From Mesorhizobium sp. AR02 (GTDB taxonomy: Bacteria; Pseudomonadota; Alphaproteobacteria; Rhizobiales; Rhizobiaceae), in assembly GCF_024746835.1 (NCBI RefSeq), contig NZ_CP080531.1, positions 3,038,001-3,102,000 of the forward strand: a stretch of DNA of 64,000 nucleotides, in the 5' to 3' direction. Of the stretch, positions 25,904-35,774 are shown piece after piece (the stretch's first letter is position 1; each line of letters opens with the position of its first letter). The position numbers were made by a program, and so were the translations under genes. Below the pieces are notes generated by a model. The model was not told where the DNA came from, made no database searches, and worked only from the letters and a program-made list of their open reading frames with translations.

Positions 25904-26674
25904 CTAGACCACAAAAAAATCCTCGATGCGCTGCTTGGCCCCAAGCAGCGCCGGCAGGATTTCCCGCTCCATCTCGGCGACGGTGAACCGCGCCGACTGG
26001 GTCGAGACGTTGATGGCCGCGACCGTGCTTCCCGAGCGGTCGCGGATCGGCACGGCGATGGAGCGCAGGCCGAGTTCCAGTTCCTCGTCGACGATGGCAA
26101 AACCGTCCACCTTCGCCTTGCCGATTGCGCCGGCCAGGAGCTTGATGTCGGTGATCGTCTTCGGCGTCCGTCTCTCGATGGCCGCCTGGTGCAGAAATTT
26201 GTCGAGTTCTTCTGGCGTCAGGCCGGCGAGCAGCATGCGCCCCATCGAGGTGCAATAGGCGGGCAGCCTGGTGCCGACATCGAGCGACACGCTGAGGATG
26301 CGGCGGCCGGGAATGCGGGCGACATAGACGACATCCTGGCCCGACAGGATCGCCGCCGAACAGGCCTCGTTCAACTGTGCAGCGACCGCCCGCATGATGG
26401 GCGCAGTGAAGCTCCACAGCGAGCCGCCACCGAGCCAGGTGCGGGCAACGGTCAGCAGGCGCGGCGACAGCGAGAAACTACGGCCGTCCTGAGTGGCATA
26501 GCCGGTGGCGACAAGGGTCAGCAGGAAGCGGCGGGCGCCGGCACGGGTCAGGCCGGCTTCCTCGGCCATTTCAGTCAGCGTCATGCCGGTGGGATGGCGG
26601 GCCAGGATCTCCATGACGGCAAGGCCGCGCTCGAGCGAGCCGACATGGTCACGGGAAGCGGCTTCTTCGTCCAT
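25904..26674 (-). CDS. pcaR: IclR-family regulator PcaR
   Basis: 256 residues from ATG 26674, preceded by GGAAGGTGAG; the open frame to 26875 covers the promoter and overlaps pcaI. N-terminal winged helix: SLERGLAVMEILARHPTGMT then EMAEEAGLTRAGARRFLLTL. C-terminal IclR effector domain includes VYVARIPGRRILSVSLDVG, LPAYCTSMGRMLLA and the FAIVDEELELGLRSIAVPI segment. It is divergent from pcaIJF, the arrangement known in Sinorhizobium, where PcaR responds to beta-ketoadipate. A PcaR-like operator lies between the two. Confidence 0.88.
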   Translation of the reverse strand: MDEEAASRDHVGSLERGLAVMEILARHPTGMTLTEMAEEAGLTRAGARRFLLTLVATGYATQDGRSFSLSPRLLTVARTWLGGGSLWSFTAPIMRAVAAQLNEACSAAILSGQDVVYVARIPGRRILSVSLDVGTRLPAYCTSMGRMLLAGLTPEELDKFLHQAAIERRTPKTITDIKLLAGAIGKAKVDGFAIVDEELELGLRSIAVPIRDRSGSTVAAINVSTQSARFTVAEMEREILPALLGAKQRIEDFFVV

Positions 26675-26757
26675 CTCACCTTCCGCCAAACGACATCGTC
26701 GCCAGGATTGACTCCGGGCCATACGATAGCCTAGAAAGTATCCTATGTAAAACAATT

Positions 26758-26772
26758 GTTCGGAATACGAAC
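26758..26772. promoter_or_regulatory. PcaR-like operator upstream of pcaI
   Basis: GTTCGGAATACGAAC: perfect 5-bp arms GTTCG and CGAAC around five bases, ending 23 bases before the pcaI ATG. IclR-type regulators of aromatic catabolism bind short palindromes with GTTCG-type arms. Confidence 0.6.
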
Positions 26773-26795
26773 TTTTTGAATCCGGAGCCCGATCG

Positions 26796-27653
26796 ATGGT
26801 CAAGTTCCTGCCGCTCAAACAGGCCGTGGCCGAGAATTTGAACAATGGCGACTCCGTCGCCTTCGAGGGCTTCACCCATCTGATCCCGACAGCGGCCGCG
26901 CATGAGGCGATCCGCCAGGGATTTCGCGACCTGACCCTGATCAGAATGACGCCGGACCTGATCTACGACCAGATGATCGGCATGGGCATGGCGAAGAAAA
27001 TCGTCTTCTCCTATGTCGGCAATCCCGGCGTCGGGCTGCTGCGGCGCGCCCGCGACGCCATCGAGAACGGTTTTCCCCGACCGCTCGAGGTTGAGGAACA
27101 CAGCCATGCCGGCATGGCCAACGCCTATGAGGCGGGCGCGGCCGGTCTGCCCTGCGCGGTGTTTCGCGGCTATCGTGGTGCAGGCTTGGCCACGGTCAAT
27201 CCAAACATCAAATCGATCTCTTGTCCGTTCACCGGCGAGGTGCTGGCGGCCGTGCCTTCGATCCGGCCTGACGTCACCTTCATCCACGCGCAGAAGGCCG
27301 ACAGACAAGGCAATGTGCTGGTCGAAGGCATTATCGGCATCCAGAAGGAAGCCGTGCTGGCGGCCAGGCGCGCGGTGGTGACGGTGGAGGAAGTGGTCGA
27401 CAATTTCGACGATCTGCACCCCAATTTGACCGTGCTGCCGCGCTGGACCATAGCAGCGATATCGGTCGTGCCCGGCGGCTCGCACCCTTCCTACGCGCAC
27501 GGCTACTACGCGCGCGACAACGCCGCCTATCTCGAATGGGACGACATCGCCGCCGACCGCGAGAAATTCCAGGCGTGGATGCAGGCGAATGTCATCGAGA
27601 AGAGCGCTGACGATTTCGCCGCACGCGTCGACCATCTGAGGAAAGCGGCATGA
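26796..27653 (+). CDS. pcaI: 3-oxoadipate CoA-transferase subunit A
   Basis: 285 residues, CoA-transferase family I alpha subunit of the glutaconate-transferase-like type used in Sinorhizobium and actinobacteria. Features: NNGDSVAFEGFTHLIPTAAAHEA at the N-terminus, IKSISCPFTGEVLAAVP and TFIHAQKADRQGNV in the middle. With PcaJ it transfers CoA from succinyl-CoA to beta-ketoadipate. Its stop overlaps the pcaJ ATG by four bases, so the subunits are coupled. Confidence 0.9.
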   Translation: MVKFLPLKQAVAENLNNGDSVAFEGFTHLIPTAAAHEAIRQGFRDLTLIRMTPDLIYDQMIGMGMAKKIVFSYVGNPGVGLLRRARDAIENGFPRPLEVEEHSHAGMANAYEAGAAGLPCAVFRGYRGAGLATVNPNIKSISCPFTGEVLAAVPSIRPDVTFIHAQKADRQGNVLVEGIIGIQKEAVLAARRAVVTVEEVVDNFDDLHPNLTVLPRWTIAAISVVPGGSHPSYAHGYYARDNAAYLEWDDIAADREKFQAWMQANVIEKSADDFAARVDHLRKAA

Positions 27654-28456
27654 GCGACAATCAGAACCCTTTGGGCTTCACCCCCAACGAGATGATGACC
27701 ATTGCCGCCAGCCGTGCGCTGAGGAATGACGATGTCTGTTTCGTCGGCATTGGCGCGCCATCCGCCGCCTGCAATGTGGCGCGGCTGACGCATGCGCCTG
27801 ATGTCACGCTGATCTATGAGAGCGGCACGATCGGTACAGCACCTGACGTGCTGCCGCTGTCGATCGGCGATGGCGAATTGTGCGAGACCGCCGTCACCAC
27901 CGTCGCGGTGCCGGAAATGTTCCGCTACTGGCTGCAGGGCGGCCGTATCTCGATCGGTTTCCTGGGTGCCGCACAGCTCGACAAGTTCGGCAACATCAAC
28001 ACCACGGTCATCGGCGACTACTTCCATCCCAAGACCAGGCTGCCCGGCGGCGGCGGTGCGCCGGAGATCGCGACCTCGTCGAAGGAGATTTACATCACCA
28101 TGGCGCAGACCAAGCGCGGCATGGTCGAGAAGATCGACTTCTTCACCTCCTTCGGCCATGGCGAGGGCGGCGACCACCGGAAGCGCCTCGGCATCGACAC
28201 CGCCGGGCCGACGCTGCTGATCACCGATCTCGCCATCTGGAAGCCGGATCCGGTGACCAAGGAATTCACCGTCGTGTCGATGCACCCCGGCGTCACCCGC
28301 CAGCAGGTGCAGGACAGCTGTGGCTGGGCGGTTAAGTTCGCCGAGGCGCTTGACGAAACACCGGCGCCAAGCGAACTCGAACTCAAGACATTGCGCGACC
28401 TGCAGGCCCGCACCAAGGCGGCGCATGAGGGGACCGGAAAAGCAAAGGCTGCATAA
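27650..28456 (+). CDS. pcaJ: 3-oxoadipate CoA-transferase subunit B
   Basis: 268 residues, beta subunit that carries the active site in this enzyme class. Conserved pieces are FVGIGAPSAACNVARLTHAP, YESGTIGTAP (the active-site glutamate is expected in this Y-E-S-G-x-x-G segment), GFLGAAQLDKFGNINTT and LPGGGGAPEIAT. One base separates its stop from the pcaF ATG. Confidence 0.9.
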   Translation: MSDNQNPLGFTPNEMMTIAASRALRNDDVCFVGIGAPSAACNVARLTHAPDVTLIYESGTIGTAPDVLPLSIGDGELCETAVTTVAVPEMFRYWLQGGRISIGFLGAAQLDKFGNINTTVIGDYFHPKTRLPGGGGAPEIATSSKEIYITMAQTKRGMVEKIDFFTSFGHGEGGDHRKRLGIDTAGPTLLITDLAIWKPDPVTKEFTVVSMHPGVTRQQVQDSCGWAVKFAEALDETPAPSELELKTLRDLQARTKAAHEGTGKAKAA

Positions 28457-28457
28457 C

Positions 28458-29663
<1,206 letters not shown>

Positions 29664-29670
29664 GCAAATC

Positions 29671-29695
29671 GCTCTCTTGGCTGAGCCAGCAGAGC
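29671..29695 (+). terminator. Hairpin after pcaF
   Basis: GCTCT (29671-29675) pairs with AGAGC (29691-29695), and inside it TGGC pairs with GCCA around a three-base loop. There is no U-tract after it, so it may be a weak terminator or an mRNA end stabiliser for the pca operon. Confidence 0.4.
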
Positions 29696-29711
29696 GGATA
29701 CGATCGCAAAT

Positions 29712-29727
29712 TTGACCATGTGGACAA
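29712..29727. promoter_or_regulatory. RutR-like operator upstream of the BMP-family transporter
   Basis: TTGACCATGTGGACAA matches the RutR consensus TTGACCA-nn-TGGTCAA at 15 of 16 symmetric positions (one A for T in the right arm). It lies 84-99 bases upstream of the binding-protein gene. RutR-type TetR regulators respond to uracil or thymine. A second overlapping palindrome, TGGACAAAAGTCCA, covers 29721-29734. Confidence 0.6.
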
Positions 29728-29810
29728 AAGTCCAGACCCGTTCCATAGTTCCCCCCGTCTGATTTTTAGAACGGTCGGCTCGACACGGCTGTCAAACAGA
29801 GGGGCACGCA

Positions 29811-30842
29811 ATGGAAAACCGGAAGAACAAATTTCAATCGACACGCGAAGGGCTTTCGCGGCGCAATGTGCTGGAACTCGGCGCGCTTGGCCTGGCTGCC
29901 GCGATGCTGCCGGGCGCCGCCTTCGCCAAAGACAAGAAGCTGAAAGTGGCGGCGATCTTCGCCACGCCGATCGAGGAGCCATGGGACAACCAGATCCATG
30001 TCGCCTTGCAGAAGGCCGAGAAGGAACTCGGCATCGAATACAAATGGTCGGAGAAAGTGCAGACCGCCGACTTCAGCCGCGTCATGCGCGAATATGCGCA
30101 AGGCGGCTATCAGCTGGTGCTGGGCGACGCCTTCGCCGCCGAACGTGAATCGCGCCGCACGGCAAAACAGTTCCCGAAGACAGCCTGGCTGTTCGGCTCC
30201 GGCGCTGGTCCGGCGGAACCCAATTTCGGCGTCTTCGACAACTGGATCCATGAGCCCGCCTATCTCTCGGGAATGATCGCCGGCAAAATGTCGAAATCGG
30301 GCACGGTCGGCGCCGTGGCGGCGATGGGCATTCCGGAAGTGAACCGGCTGGTCAACGCCTTCTTCGCCGGCGCCAAGGAGGTCAACCCGAACATCAAGAA
30401 GAAGGTCGCTTTCATCGGCTCCTTCTTCGATCCGCCCAAGGCCAAGGAAGCGGCGGTGGCGCAGATCGACGCTGGCGTCGACGTCATCTATGCCGAGCGC
30501 TTCGGCGTCATCGAGGCGGCGGTCGAGAAGAAGATCTACGCCATCTCTAACATGTCGGACCAGTCGAGCCTCGGCCCCGATACGGTCATCACCGGCCCGG
30601 TCTGGGACATGTATCCGACGGTCGAGCAGGCGATCAAACTGGTCAAGGCCGGCGTCTACACGGCGCAGGACTATGGCGATTTCTCGCGCATGGCCAAGGG
30701 CGGCTCCTATCTCGCCCCCTACCACAAGTTCGACAAGACGCTGCCGGCGGATGTCAAGGATCTGGTCGAGAAGAAGAAGGCCGAGATTCTTGAGGGCAAT
30801 TTCCGCGTCGACGTGGATGAGAACACGCCCGTTTCGGACTAG
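29811..30842 (+). CDS. BMP-family nucleoside/nucleobase ABC transporter binding protein
   Basis: 343 residues of the PnrA/BMP family. The N-terminus has a Tat-type signal: LSRRNVLELGALGLAAAMLPG, ending near AFAKD. The mature start KLKVAAIFATPIEEPWDNQIH is typical of BMP proteins that bind nucleosides or nucleobases (NupA/BmpA-like). FGSGAGPAEPNFGVFDNWIHE and PVWDMYPTVEQAIKLVK are further family segments. It is first in an operon with an ATPase and two permeases. The RutR-like site upstream suggests pyrimidine salvage. Confidence 0.88.
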   Translation: MENRKNKFQSTREGLSRRNVLELGALGLAAAMLPGAAFAKDKKLKVAAIFATPIEEPWDNQIHVALQKAEKELGIEYKWSEKVQTADFSRVMREYAQGGYQLVLGDAFAAERESRRTAKQFPKTAWLFGSGAGPAEPNFGVFDNWIHEPAYLSGMIAGKMSKSGTVGAVAAMGIPEVNRLVNAFFAGAKEVNPNIKKKVAFIGSFFDPPKAKEAAVAQIDAGVDVIYAERFGVIEAAVEKKIYAISNMSDQSSLGPDTVITGPVWDMYPTVEQAIKLVKAGVYTAQDYGDFSRMAKGGSYLAPYHKFDKTLPADVKDLVEKKKAEILEGNFRVDVDENTPVSD

Positions 30843-30847
30843 GCTTG

Positions 30848-30981
30848 CTTACCCTCCCCCTTGTGGGGAGGGTCGATCCGCGGAGCGGATCGGGGTGGGG
30901 TCGGCGCCGCACCCCCACCCCGTCTCACGATCTTCTTCGCTACGATCATAAGCCGACCCTCCCCACAAGGGGGAGGGTAAG
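30848..30981. repeat. RIME-like palindromic repeat (type B)
   Basis: A 134-bp inverted repeat with near-perfect 28-base ends, starting CTTACCCTCCCCCTTGTGGG and ending with its complement. The middle holds a second hairpin (GATCCGCGGAGCGGATC). It occupies the space between the binding-protein and ATPase genes of one operon, where such structures can stabilise the upstream message. Confidence 0.85.
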
Positions 30982-31013
30982 AGACGCGCCATCTCATCGG
31001 AGCATTCTGACCA

Positions 31014-32525
31014 TTGTCCGCCCCACTCATCGAAATGCGCGGCATCACCAAGAGCTTTGGCGCCGTCAAGGCGAACGAAGCCGTTGATCTCAGCGTCGCG
31101 CCTGGCGAAATCCTCGGCCTGCTCGGCGAGAATGGCGCCGGCAAGACGACGCTGATGAACGTGCTGTTCGGCGCCTATGCGCCGGATGCCGGCGAAATCC
31201 TCATCCAGGGGCGGACCGTGCGGATCACCAGTTCGGCCGATGCGCTGGCCGCCGGTATCGGCATGGTGCACCAGCATTTTCATCTGGCACCACGGCTGAC
31301 GGTGCTGGAGAACCTGCTCATCGGCATCCCGGGCAAATCGGGGCGGATCGATCGCGCCGGCGGGCTGGCGCGGCTAGCGGAAATCAGCCGCCAGCATGGG
31401 CTGACGCTCGATCCCGACCTGCCGGTCTCGGCGTTGTCGGTCGGCGAACAGCAGCGGCTCGAAATCGTCAAGGCGCTGTTTCGCGGCGCGAAACTCTTGA
31501 TCCTCGACGAGCCGACCGCGGTGCTGGCGCCGAGCGAGGTTGACGGGCTGTTCTCGGCGTTGCGGTCGATGGCCGCGCAGGGCCTCGGCATCATCTTCAT
31601 CTCGCACAAGCTCAACGAGGTGCGGGCGCTCACCCATCGCTGCACGGTGCTGCGGCTTGGCCGTGTCGCCGGCCGCGTCGACGACCCGGCCAACACGACA
31701 TCGGCCGCCATGGCGCAACTGATGTGCGGCCACGAGATCGTGCCGCCAGCAAGGGGGCCATCGACGCCGGGTGCTGATGTGCTGACGCTAGATGGCATTT
31801 CCACCTCGCACCATTCTGGCACGGCGCTGCGCGACGTGTCGCTTGCCGTTCGCGCCGGCGAAATCCTCGGCATTGCCGGCGTGTCGGGCAATGGCCAACG
31901 GGCGCTGGCCGAAGTGATTTCCGGCGTGCGCGTACCCGATGCCGGCCGGATGACGATTGCGAGCCAGAAGGTCATCCGGTTTTCGCCGCGCGAGGTGCAG
32001 GCGCTCGGCCTCGGCCGCATCCCGGAAGACCGCATGACCACCGGTCTGGTCACCAATTTGCCGCTCGCCGATTCCATGGTGCTGCCGCGCATCGGCACCG
32101 CCGCGTTCAGCAGCAAGGGCCTGCTCAAGCCGGATGCGATCCGCGCCTTTGCCGAACAACAGATCAAGGCCTATGACATCAGGTGTCCCGGGCCTATGAC
32201 CCGTGCCGGCGCGCTGTCCGGCGGCAATCTGCAGAAGGCGCTTTTGGCGCGCGAGCTCGCTTTCGACCCGAAGGTTTTGATCGTCTCGCAGCCGACGCGC
32301 GGCCTCGACATCGGTGCGGCGCGCTTCATCCACGAAAAGTTCCTCGATATGCGGGCCAAGGGCTGCGGCATCATCGTCATTGGCGAGGATCTGGAAGAAT
32401 TGCTGGTGCTCTGCGACCGCATCGCGGTGATGTATGAGGGCCGCATCGTCGGCACGCTCGACAGCGCCGATGCGACGATCGCGCGGCTCGGCCTGCTGAT
32501 GACCGGGGCGGAGGGGCACGGCTGA
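31014..32525 (+). CDS. BMP-associated ABC transporter ATP-binding protein, two ABC domains
   Basis: 503 residues with two fused ABC domains, as in sugar/nucleoside importers such as NupB. Domain 1: Walker A GENGAGKTT (about 37-45), signature LSVGEQQRLEI, Walker B LLILDEPTAVL, H-loop SHK. Domain 2: degenerate Walker A GVSGNGQRA, signature LSGGNLQK, Walker B VLIVSQPTRGLD, in which the usual acidic E after D is absent, as is normal for the second domain of this type. Start is TTG 31014 with GGAG at 30999-31002. The stop overlaps the next ATG by one base (TGATG). Confidence 0.9.
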   Translation: MSAPLIEMRGITKSFGAVKANEAVDLSVAPGEILGLLGENGAGKTTLMNVLFGAYAPDAGEILIQGRTVRITSSADALAAGIGMVHQHFHLAPRLTVLENLLIGIPGKSGRIDRAGGLARLAEISRQHGLTLDPDLPVSALSVGEQQRLEIVKALFRGAKLLILDEPTAVLAPSEVDGLFSALRSMAAQGLGIIFISHKLNEVRALTHRCTVLRLGRVAGRVDDPANTTSAAMAQLMCGHEIVPPARGPSTPGADVLTLDGISTSHHSGTALRDVSLAVRAGEILGIAGVSGNGQRALAEVISGVRVPDAGRMTIASQKVIRFSPREVQALGLGRIPEDRMTTGLVTNLPLADSMVLPRIGTAAFSSKGLLKPDAIRAFAEQQIKAYDIRCPGPMTRAGALSGGNLQKALLARELAFDPKVLIVSQPTRGLDIGAARFIHEKFLDMRAKGCGIIVIGEDLEELLVLCDRIAVMYEGRIVGTLDSADATIARLGLLMTGAEGHG

Positions 32526-33580
32526 TGTTTCGCCTGGAAGTCCGGACGTCAACGCCCGCCTGGTTCAACCTGGCTTTGCCACTGCTGGCGATCGCGGCGA
32601 CGCTTGTGCTGTGCAGCGGCCTGATCGCTCTGGCTGGCGCCGGTGTGCTCGAATCCTACGGCGTCATGTTCACGGCTTCGCTCGGCGACAGCTACGCCAT
32701 CACCGAAACGCTGGTGCGCGCGGCACCGATGATCTTCACCGGGCTAGCGGTCGCCGTCGCCTTCCGGGCAAAATTCTGGAACATTGGCGCCGAGGGGCAG
32801 CTGCTCGCCGGTGCGGTCGCCAGCTGCCTTGTTGGTGCGATCCCGATGCCGGGACCGCTCGCCATGCCGTTGATGGCAATCGCCGGTGCCGCCGCCGGCG
32901 CCGCCGTTGCGCTGGTGCCGGCGACGCTGCGGGTGAAATTCAAGGTGGACGACGTCGTCAGTTCGCTGCTGCTCAACTCGGTCATCTACTACGCGCTGAT
33001 GGCGCTGATCGAGGGGCCGTGGAAGGATAGCTTCAGCGGCTATCCGATCTCGCCGCCGATCGAGGATTCGGCCAATTTCCCGGTGCTCATCGAAGGCACG
33101 CGGCTGCATCTTGGTGTCATCGTGGCGCTGATCGCCGCACCCTTGATCTGGTTCCTCATCGCGCGCACGACGCTTGGTTTCAGGATCAGGGTCACTGGCG
33201 AGAACCCGGAGGCGGCCAGATATGGCGGCATCCATGTCGAACGCGTGCTGATCTCGACCGCGCTGTTGTCTGGCGCGCTGGCGGGGCTCGCCGGCGTCGG
33301 CGAAGTCGGCGGCGTGCATTTCCAGGTGATGAGCGACATCTCGCCGGGCTACGGCTATTCCGGCATCGTCGTTGCCATGCTGGCGCGGCTCAACCCGCTC
33401 GGCGTCGTGCCGGCGGCGATCTTCCTGGCCGCCGTCATGACCGGTGCGGAGGCGATGTCGCGCGCCACCGGCGTCCCGGCCTTCCTCAGTGATGTGATCC
33501 AGGGCACGGCGCTGCTTGCCATGCTGGTGGCGCTGCTGTTCACCGCCTATCGCGTCCGCCGCGTCGGGGCTGCCCGATGA
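32525..33580 (+). CDS. BMP-associated ABC transporter permease 1
   Basis: 351 residues with eight to ten hydrophobic segments (BPD_transp_2). The family segment FWNIGAEGQLLAGAV near residue 80 is typical of the nucleoside permease NupP/YufP group, and GFRIRVTGENPEAARYGGI (about 220-238) is the ATPase-contact region. It overlaps the second permease by four bases. Confidence 0.9.
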   Translation: MFRLEVRTSTPAWFNLALPLLAIAATLVLCSGLIALAGAGVLESYGVMFTASLGDSYAITETLVRAAPMIFTGLAVAVAFRAKFWNIGAEGQLLAGAVASCLVGAIPMPGPLAMPLMAIAGAAAGAAVALVPATLRVKFKVDDVVSSLLLNSVIYYALMALIEGPWKDSFSGYPISPPIEDSANFPVLIEGTRLHLGVIVALIAAPLIWFLIARTTLGFRIRVTGENPEAARYGGIHVERVLISTALLSGALAGLAGVGEVGGVHFQVMSDISPGYGYSGIVVAMLARLNPLGVVPAAIFLAAVMTGAEAMSRATGVPAFLSDVIQGTALLAMLVALLFTAYRVRRVGAAR

Positions 33581-34521
33581 GCGCGGTGTTCGAACAGATC
33601 TTTCAGGTCGGCTTCCTGGCCGCCATCATCCGTATCGCCACGCCTTTGGCCTTTGCCACGCTCGGCGAAATGTTTTCCGAGCGGGCCGGAGTGCTGAATC
33701 TCGGCATCGAAGGCATCATGCTGCTCTGCGCGATGACCGGCTTCACCGCGACCAGCCTCAGCGGCAGCCTTTGGCTCGGCGTGTTGGTGGCGGTGCTGAC
33801 CGGCATGCTGATGGGCGCGTTGCATGCGCTGTTCACGGTAGCGCTCGGCCTCAGCCAGCATGTCTGCGGCATTGGCGTCACGCTGTTCTCGTCGGGCCTC
33901 GCCTATTTCCTCTATCGGCTGATCTTTGGCCAGCAATCGGTGCCGCCTGCTATCAAGGGGTTTCAGACACTGCCGATCCCCGTCCTCTCCGACATTCCGG
34001 TGCTTGGGCCGGCAGTGTTCAACCAGTTCGCGCTCGTCTACATGGCAATCATTGCCATCCCGCTCGCCGCCTTCGTGCTCTACCGCACGCCCTGGGGCCT
34101 GTCGGTGCGCATGGTCGGCGAGAACCCGCGCGCGGCGGATTCCGCCGGTGTCAGTGTCATTGCCACCCGATTCCAGGCCGTCATCCTCGGCGGGGCATTG
34201 ATGGGGCTCGCCGGCGCCTTCCTGTCGATGGCGCAGTTCAACGCCTTCACCTTCGGCGTCGTCTCCGGGCGCGGCTGGGTGGCGATCGCGCTGGTCGTGT
34301 TCGGGCGCTGGGATCCGTGGCGCTCGGCGGGTGCGGCGCTGCTGTTTGCCTTTGTCGATGCCTTGCAGCTGCGCATGCAGGCGAGCGGGCTCGGCCATAT
34401 CCCCTACGAAGCGTTCCTGATGCTGCCCTTCATCTTCACCATCGTCGCGATGGCGATCATGTCGCGCAACGCGGTGGCGCCGTCGGCGTTGTTGAAGCCG
34501 TTCCGGCGGGAGGAGCGTTAG
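33577..34521 (+). CDS. BMP-associated ABC transporter permease 2
   Basis: 314 residues, YufQ/NupQ-like. It has FATLGEMFSERAGVLNLGIEG near residues 25-45, the loop MVGENPRAADSAG and the late GRGWVAIALVVFGRWDP segment. The pairing of a roughly 350- and a 310-residue permease after a double ATPase and a BMP protein is the standard architecture of nucleoside importers. It is the last gene of the operon; a palindromic repeat follows directly. Confidence 0.9.
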   Translation: MSAVFEQIFQVGFLAAIIRIATPLAFATLGEMFSERAGVLNLGIEGIMLLCAMTGFTATSLSGSLWLGVLVAVLTGMLMGALHALFTVALGLSQHVCGIGVTLFSSGLAYFLYRLIFGQQSVPPAIKGFQTLPIPVLSDIPVLGPAVFNQFALVYMAIIAIPLAAFVLYRTPWGLSVRMVGENPRAADSAGVSVIATRFQAVILGGALMGLAGAFLSMAQFNAFTFGVVSGRGWVAIALVVFGRWDPWRSAGAALLFAFVDALQLRMQASGLGHIPYEAFLMLPFIFTIVAMAIMSRNAVAPSALLKPFRREER

Positions 34522-34709
34522 CAAGGCTTGGGTTCCTCGCCCCCGCCATGGGCGGGGGAGAGGTGGCCGCGAAGCGGTCGGAGAGGGGGCCTGCGACGCT
34601 GGCGAGCTTTCTCCGATACCTGTAGAGGTCGAGCCATTCCCCCTCTCCGTCTCGGCTTCGCCGAGCCACCTCTCCCCCACATTCGTGGGGGCGAGGAACC
34701 TGGACCTTG
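34522..34709. repeat. RIME-like palindromic repeat (type C)
   Basis: A 188-bp inverted repeat. The left end GGTTCCTCGCCCCC (34531-34544) is complementary to GGGGGCGAGGAACC near the right end (34687-34700), with flanking bases also mostly paired. Inner hairpins include CCCCGCCATGGGCGGGG and CTCGGCTTCGCCGAG. It starts right after the permease stop and ends before the convergent SDR stop. Confidence 0.82.
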
Positions 34710-34716
34710 GGACGCT

Positions 34717-35484
34717 TCACATCGCCGTAAAACCATTATCCACGAACAGGTGCGCGCCGTTGACGAAGCTAGACTCGTCACTGGCAAGATACAGCGCGGC
34801 CTTCGCCACCTCCTCCGGCTCGCCAATTCGCCCCTGCTGTGCCGCCAATGCCGCGTCGGAAACATCGACGCCGAGCTTGCCCAAATCGGCGACCTCGCGC
34901 AGGCCGTGCGGTGTGCGGATGAAACCGGGGCAGACGGCGTTGCAGCGGATGTTGCGGTCGCGGAATTCGACCGCGATGGCGCGCGCGAACATGTGGCAGG
35001 CGCCCTTGGTGGTATCGTAGAGCACTTCCATCGGTGTGGCCGCCACAGCCGAGATCGACGAGGTGCAGACGATCGAGCCGCCGCCGGCCGCGATCATGCC
35101 GGGCAGCACCGCGCGCGTCATCAGGAACATCGAGCGGACGTTGACGGCATGCAGCCAGTCCCATTCCTGCACCGTCGTCTCCAGGAACGGCTTTATCACG
35201 ATGGTGCCGGCATGGTTGAACAGCACGGTGACCGGCCCGAGCTTTTCCGTCGCCCCTCTCACCGCCGCCTCGACCTGCGCCTCGTCGGACACGTCGGCGA
35301 CAAAATGCTCGGCGACATGGCCGCGCGCGCGTATCGCCGCGGCGGTTGCGGCGGCGGCCTCGCCGTTGCGGTCGATGATCGCCACCTTGGCGCCTTCGGC
35401 GGCGAACAGCTCCGAGGCCGCCCCGCCCATTCCCGTCGCGCCGCCCGAAATGATGGCGACCTTGCCGGCCAGTCTTTCGCCCAT
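34717..35484 (-). CDS. Short-chain dehydrogenase/reductase
   Basis: 255 residues. Cofactor motif GGATGMG (14-20) in place of TGxxxGIG, IIDRNG after beta-2 suggesting NAD, NHAG (about 91-94), SSIS with the catalytic serine and YDTTK. The C-terminus has the common FVNGAHLFVDNG. It is a single gene facing the nucleoside transporter operon, so a link to that transporter is not supported. The substrate is unknown. Upstream, 35485-35774 is non-coding and becomes AT-rich towards the next small gene. Confidence 0.87.
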   Translation of the reverse strand: MGERLAGKVAIISGGATGMGGAASELFAAEGAKVAIIDRNGEAAAATAAAIRARGHVAEHFVADVSDEAQVEAAVRGATEKLGPVTVLFNHAGTIVIKPFLETTVQEWDWLHAVNVRSMFLMTRAVLPGMIAAGGGSIVCTSSISAVAATPMEVLYDTTKGACHMFARAIAVEFRDRNIRCNAVCPGFIRTPHGLREVADLGKLGVDVSDAALAAQQGRIGEPEEVAKAALYLASDESSFVNGAHLFVDNGFTAM

Positions 35485-35774
35485 TTTATTCCCCTGTTCG
35501 ACCCATTTCGCGTTTGCTTGTTGGGTGATGCTACCGCGTCCGCACTAGGCAGCCAATGGACGAATGGGTGCCGCGGAAACAAGGACATAGGGTCCATTCG
35601 GGCGTGATTGGAGCAGTGCCAATGGCCCTGCCGATAGATCGCGTGACGAGCGATCCCAGCAATTCACGACCAACTTAACATCCGAAATGAGAAAATTATT
35701 CTGCCTATCGCTTAAAAATAGCAATCGACAAAGTCTACAAGTTTTATAGATTAACGGGCGAGACGGAGGTCGAT

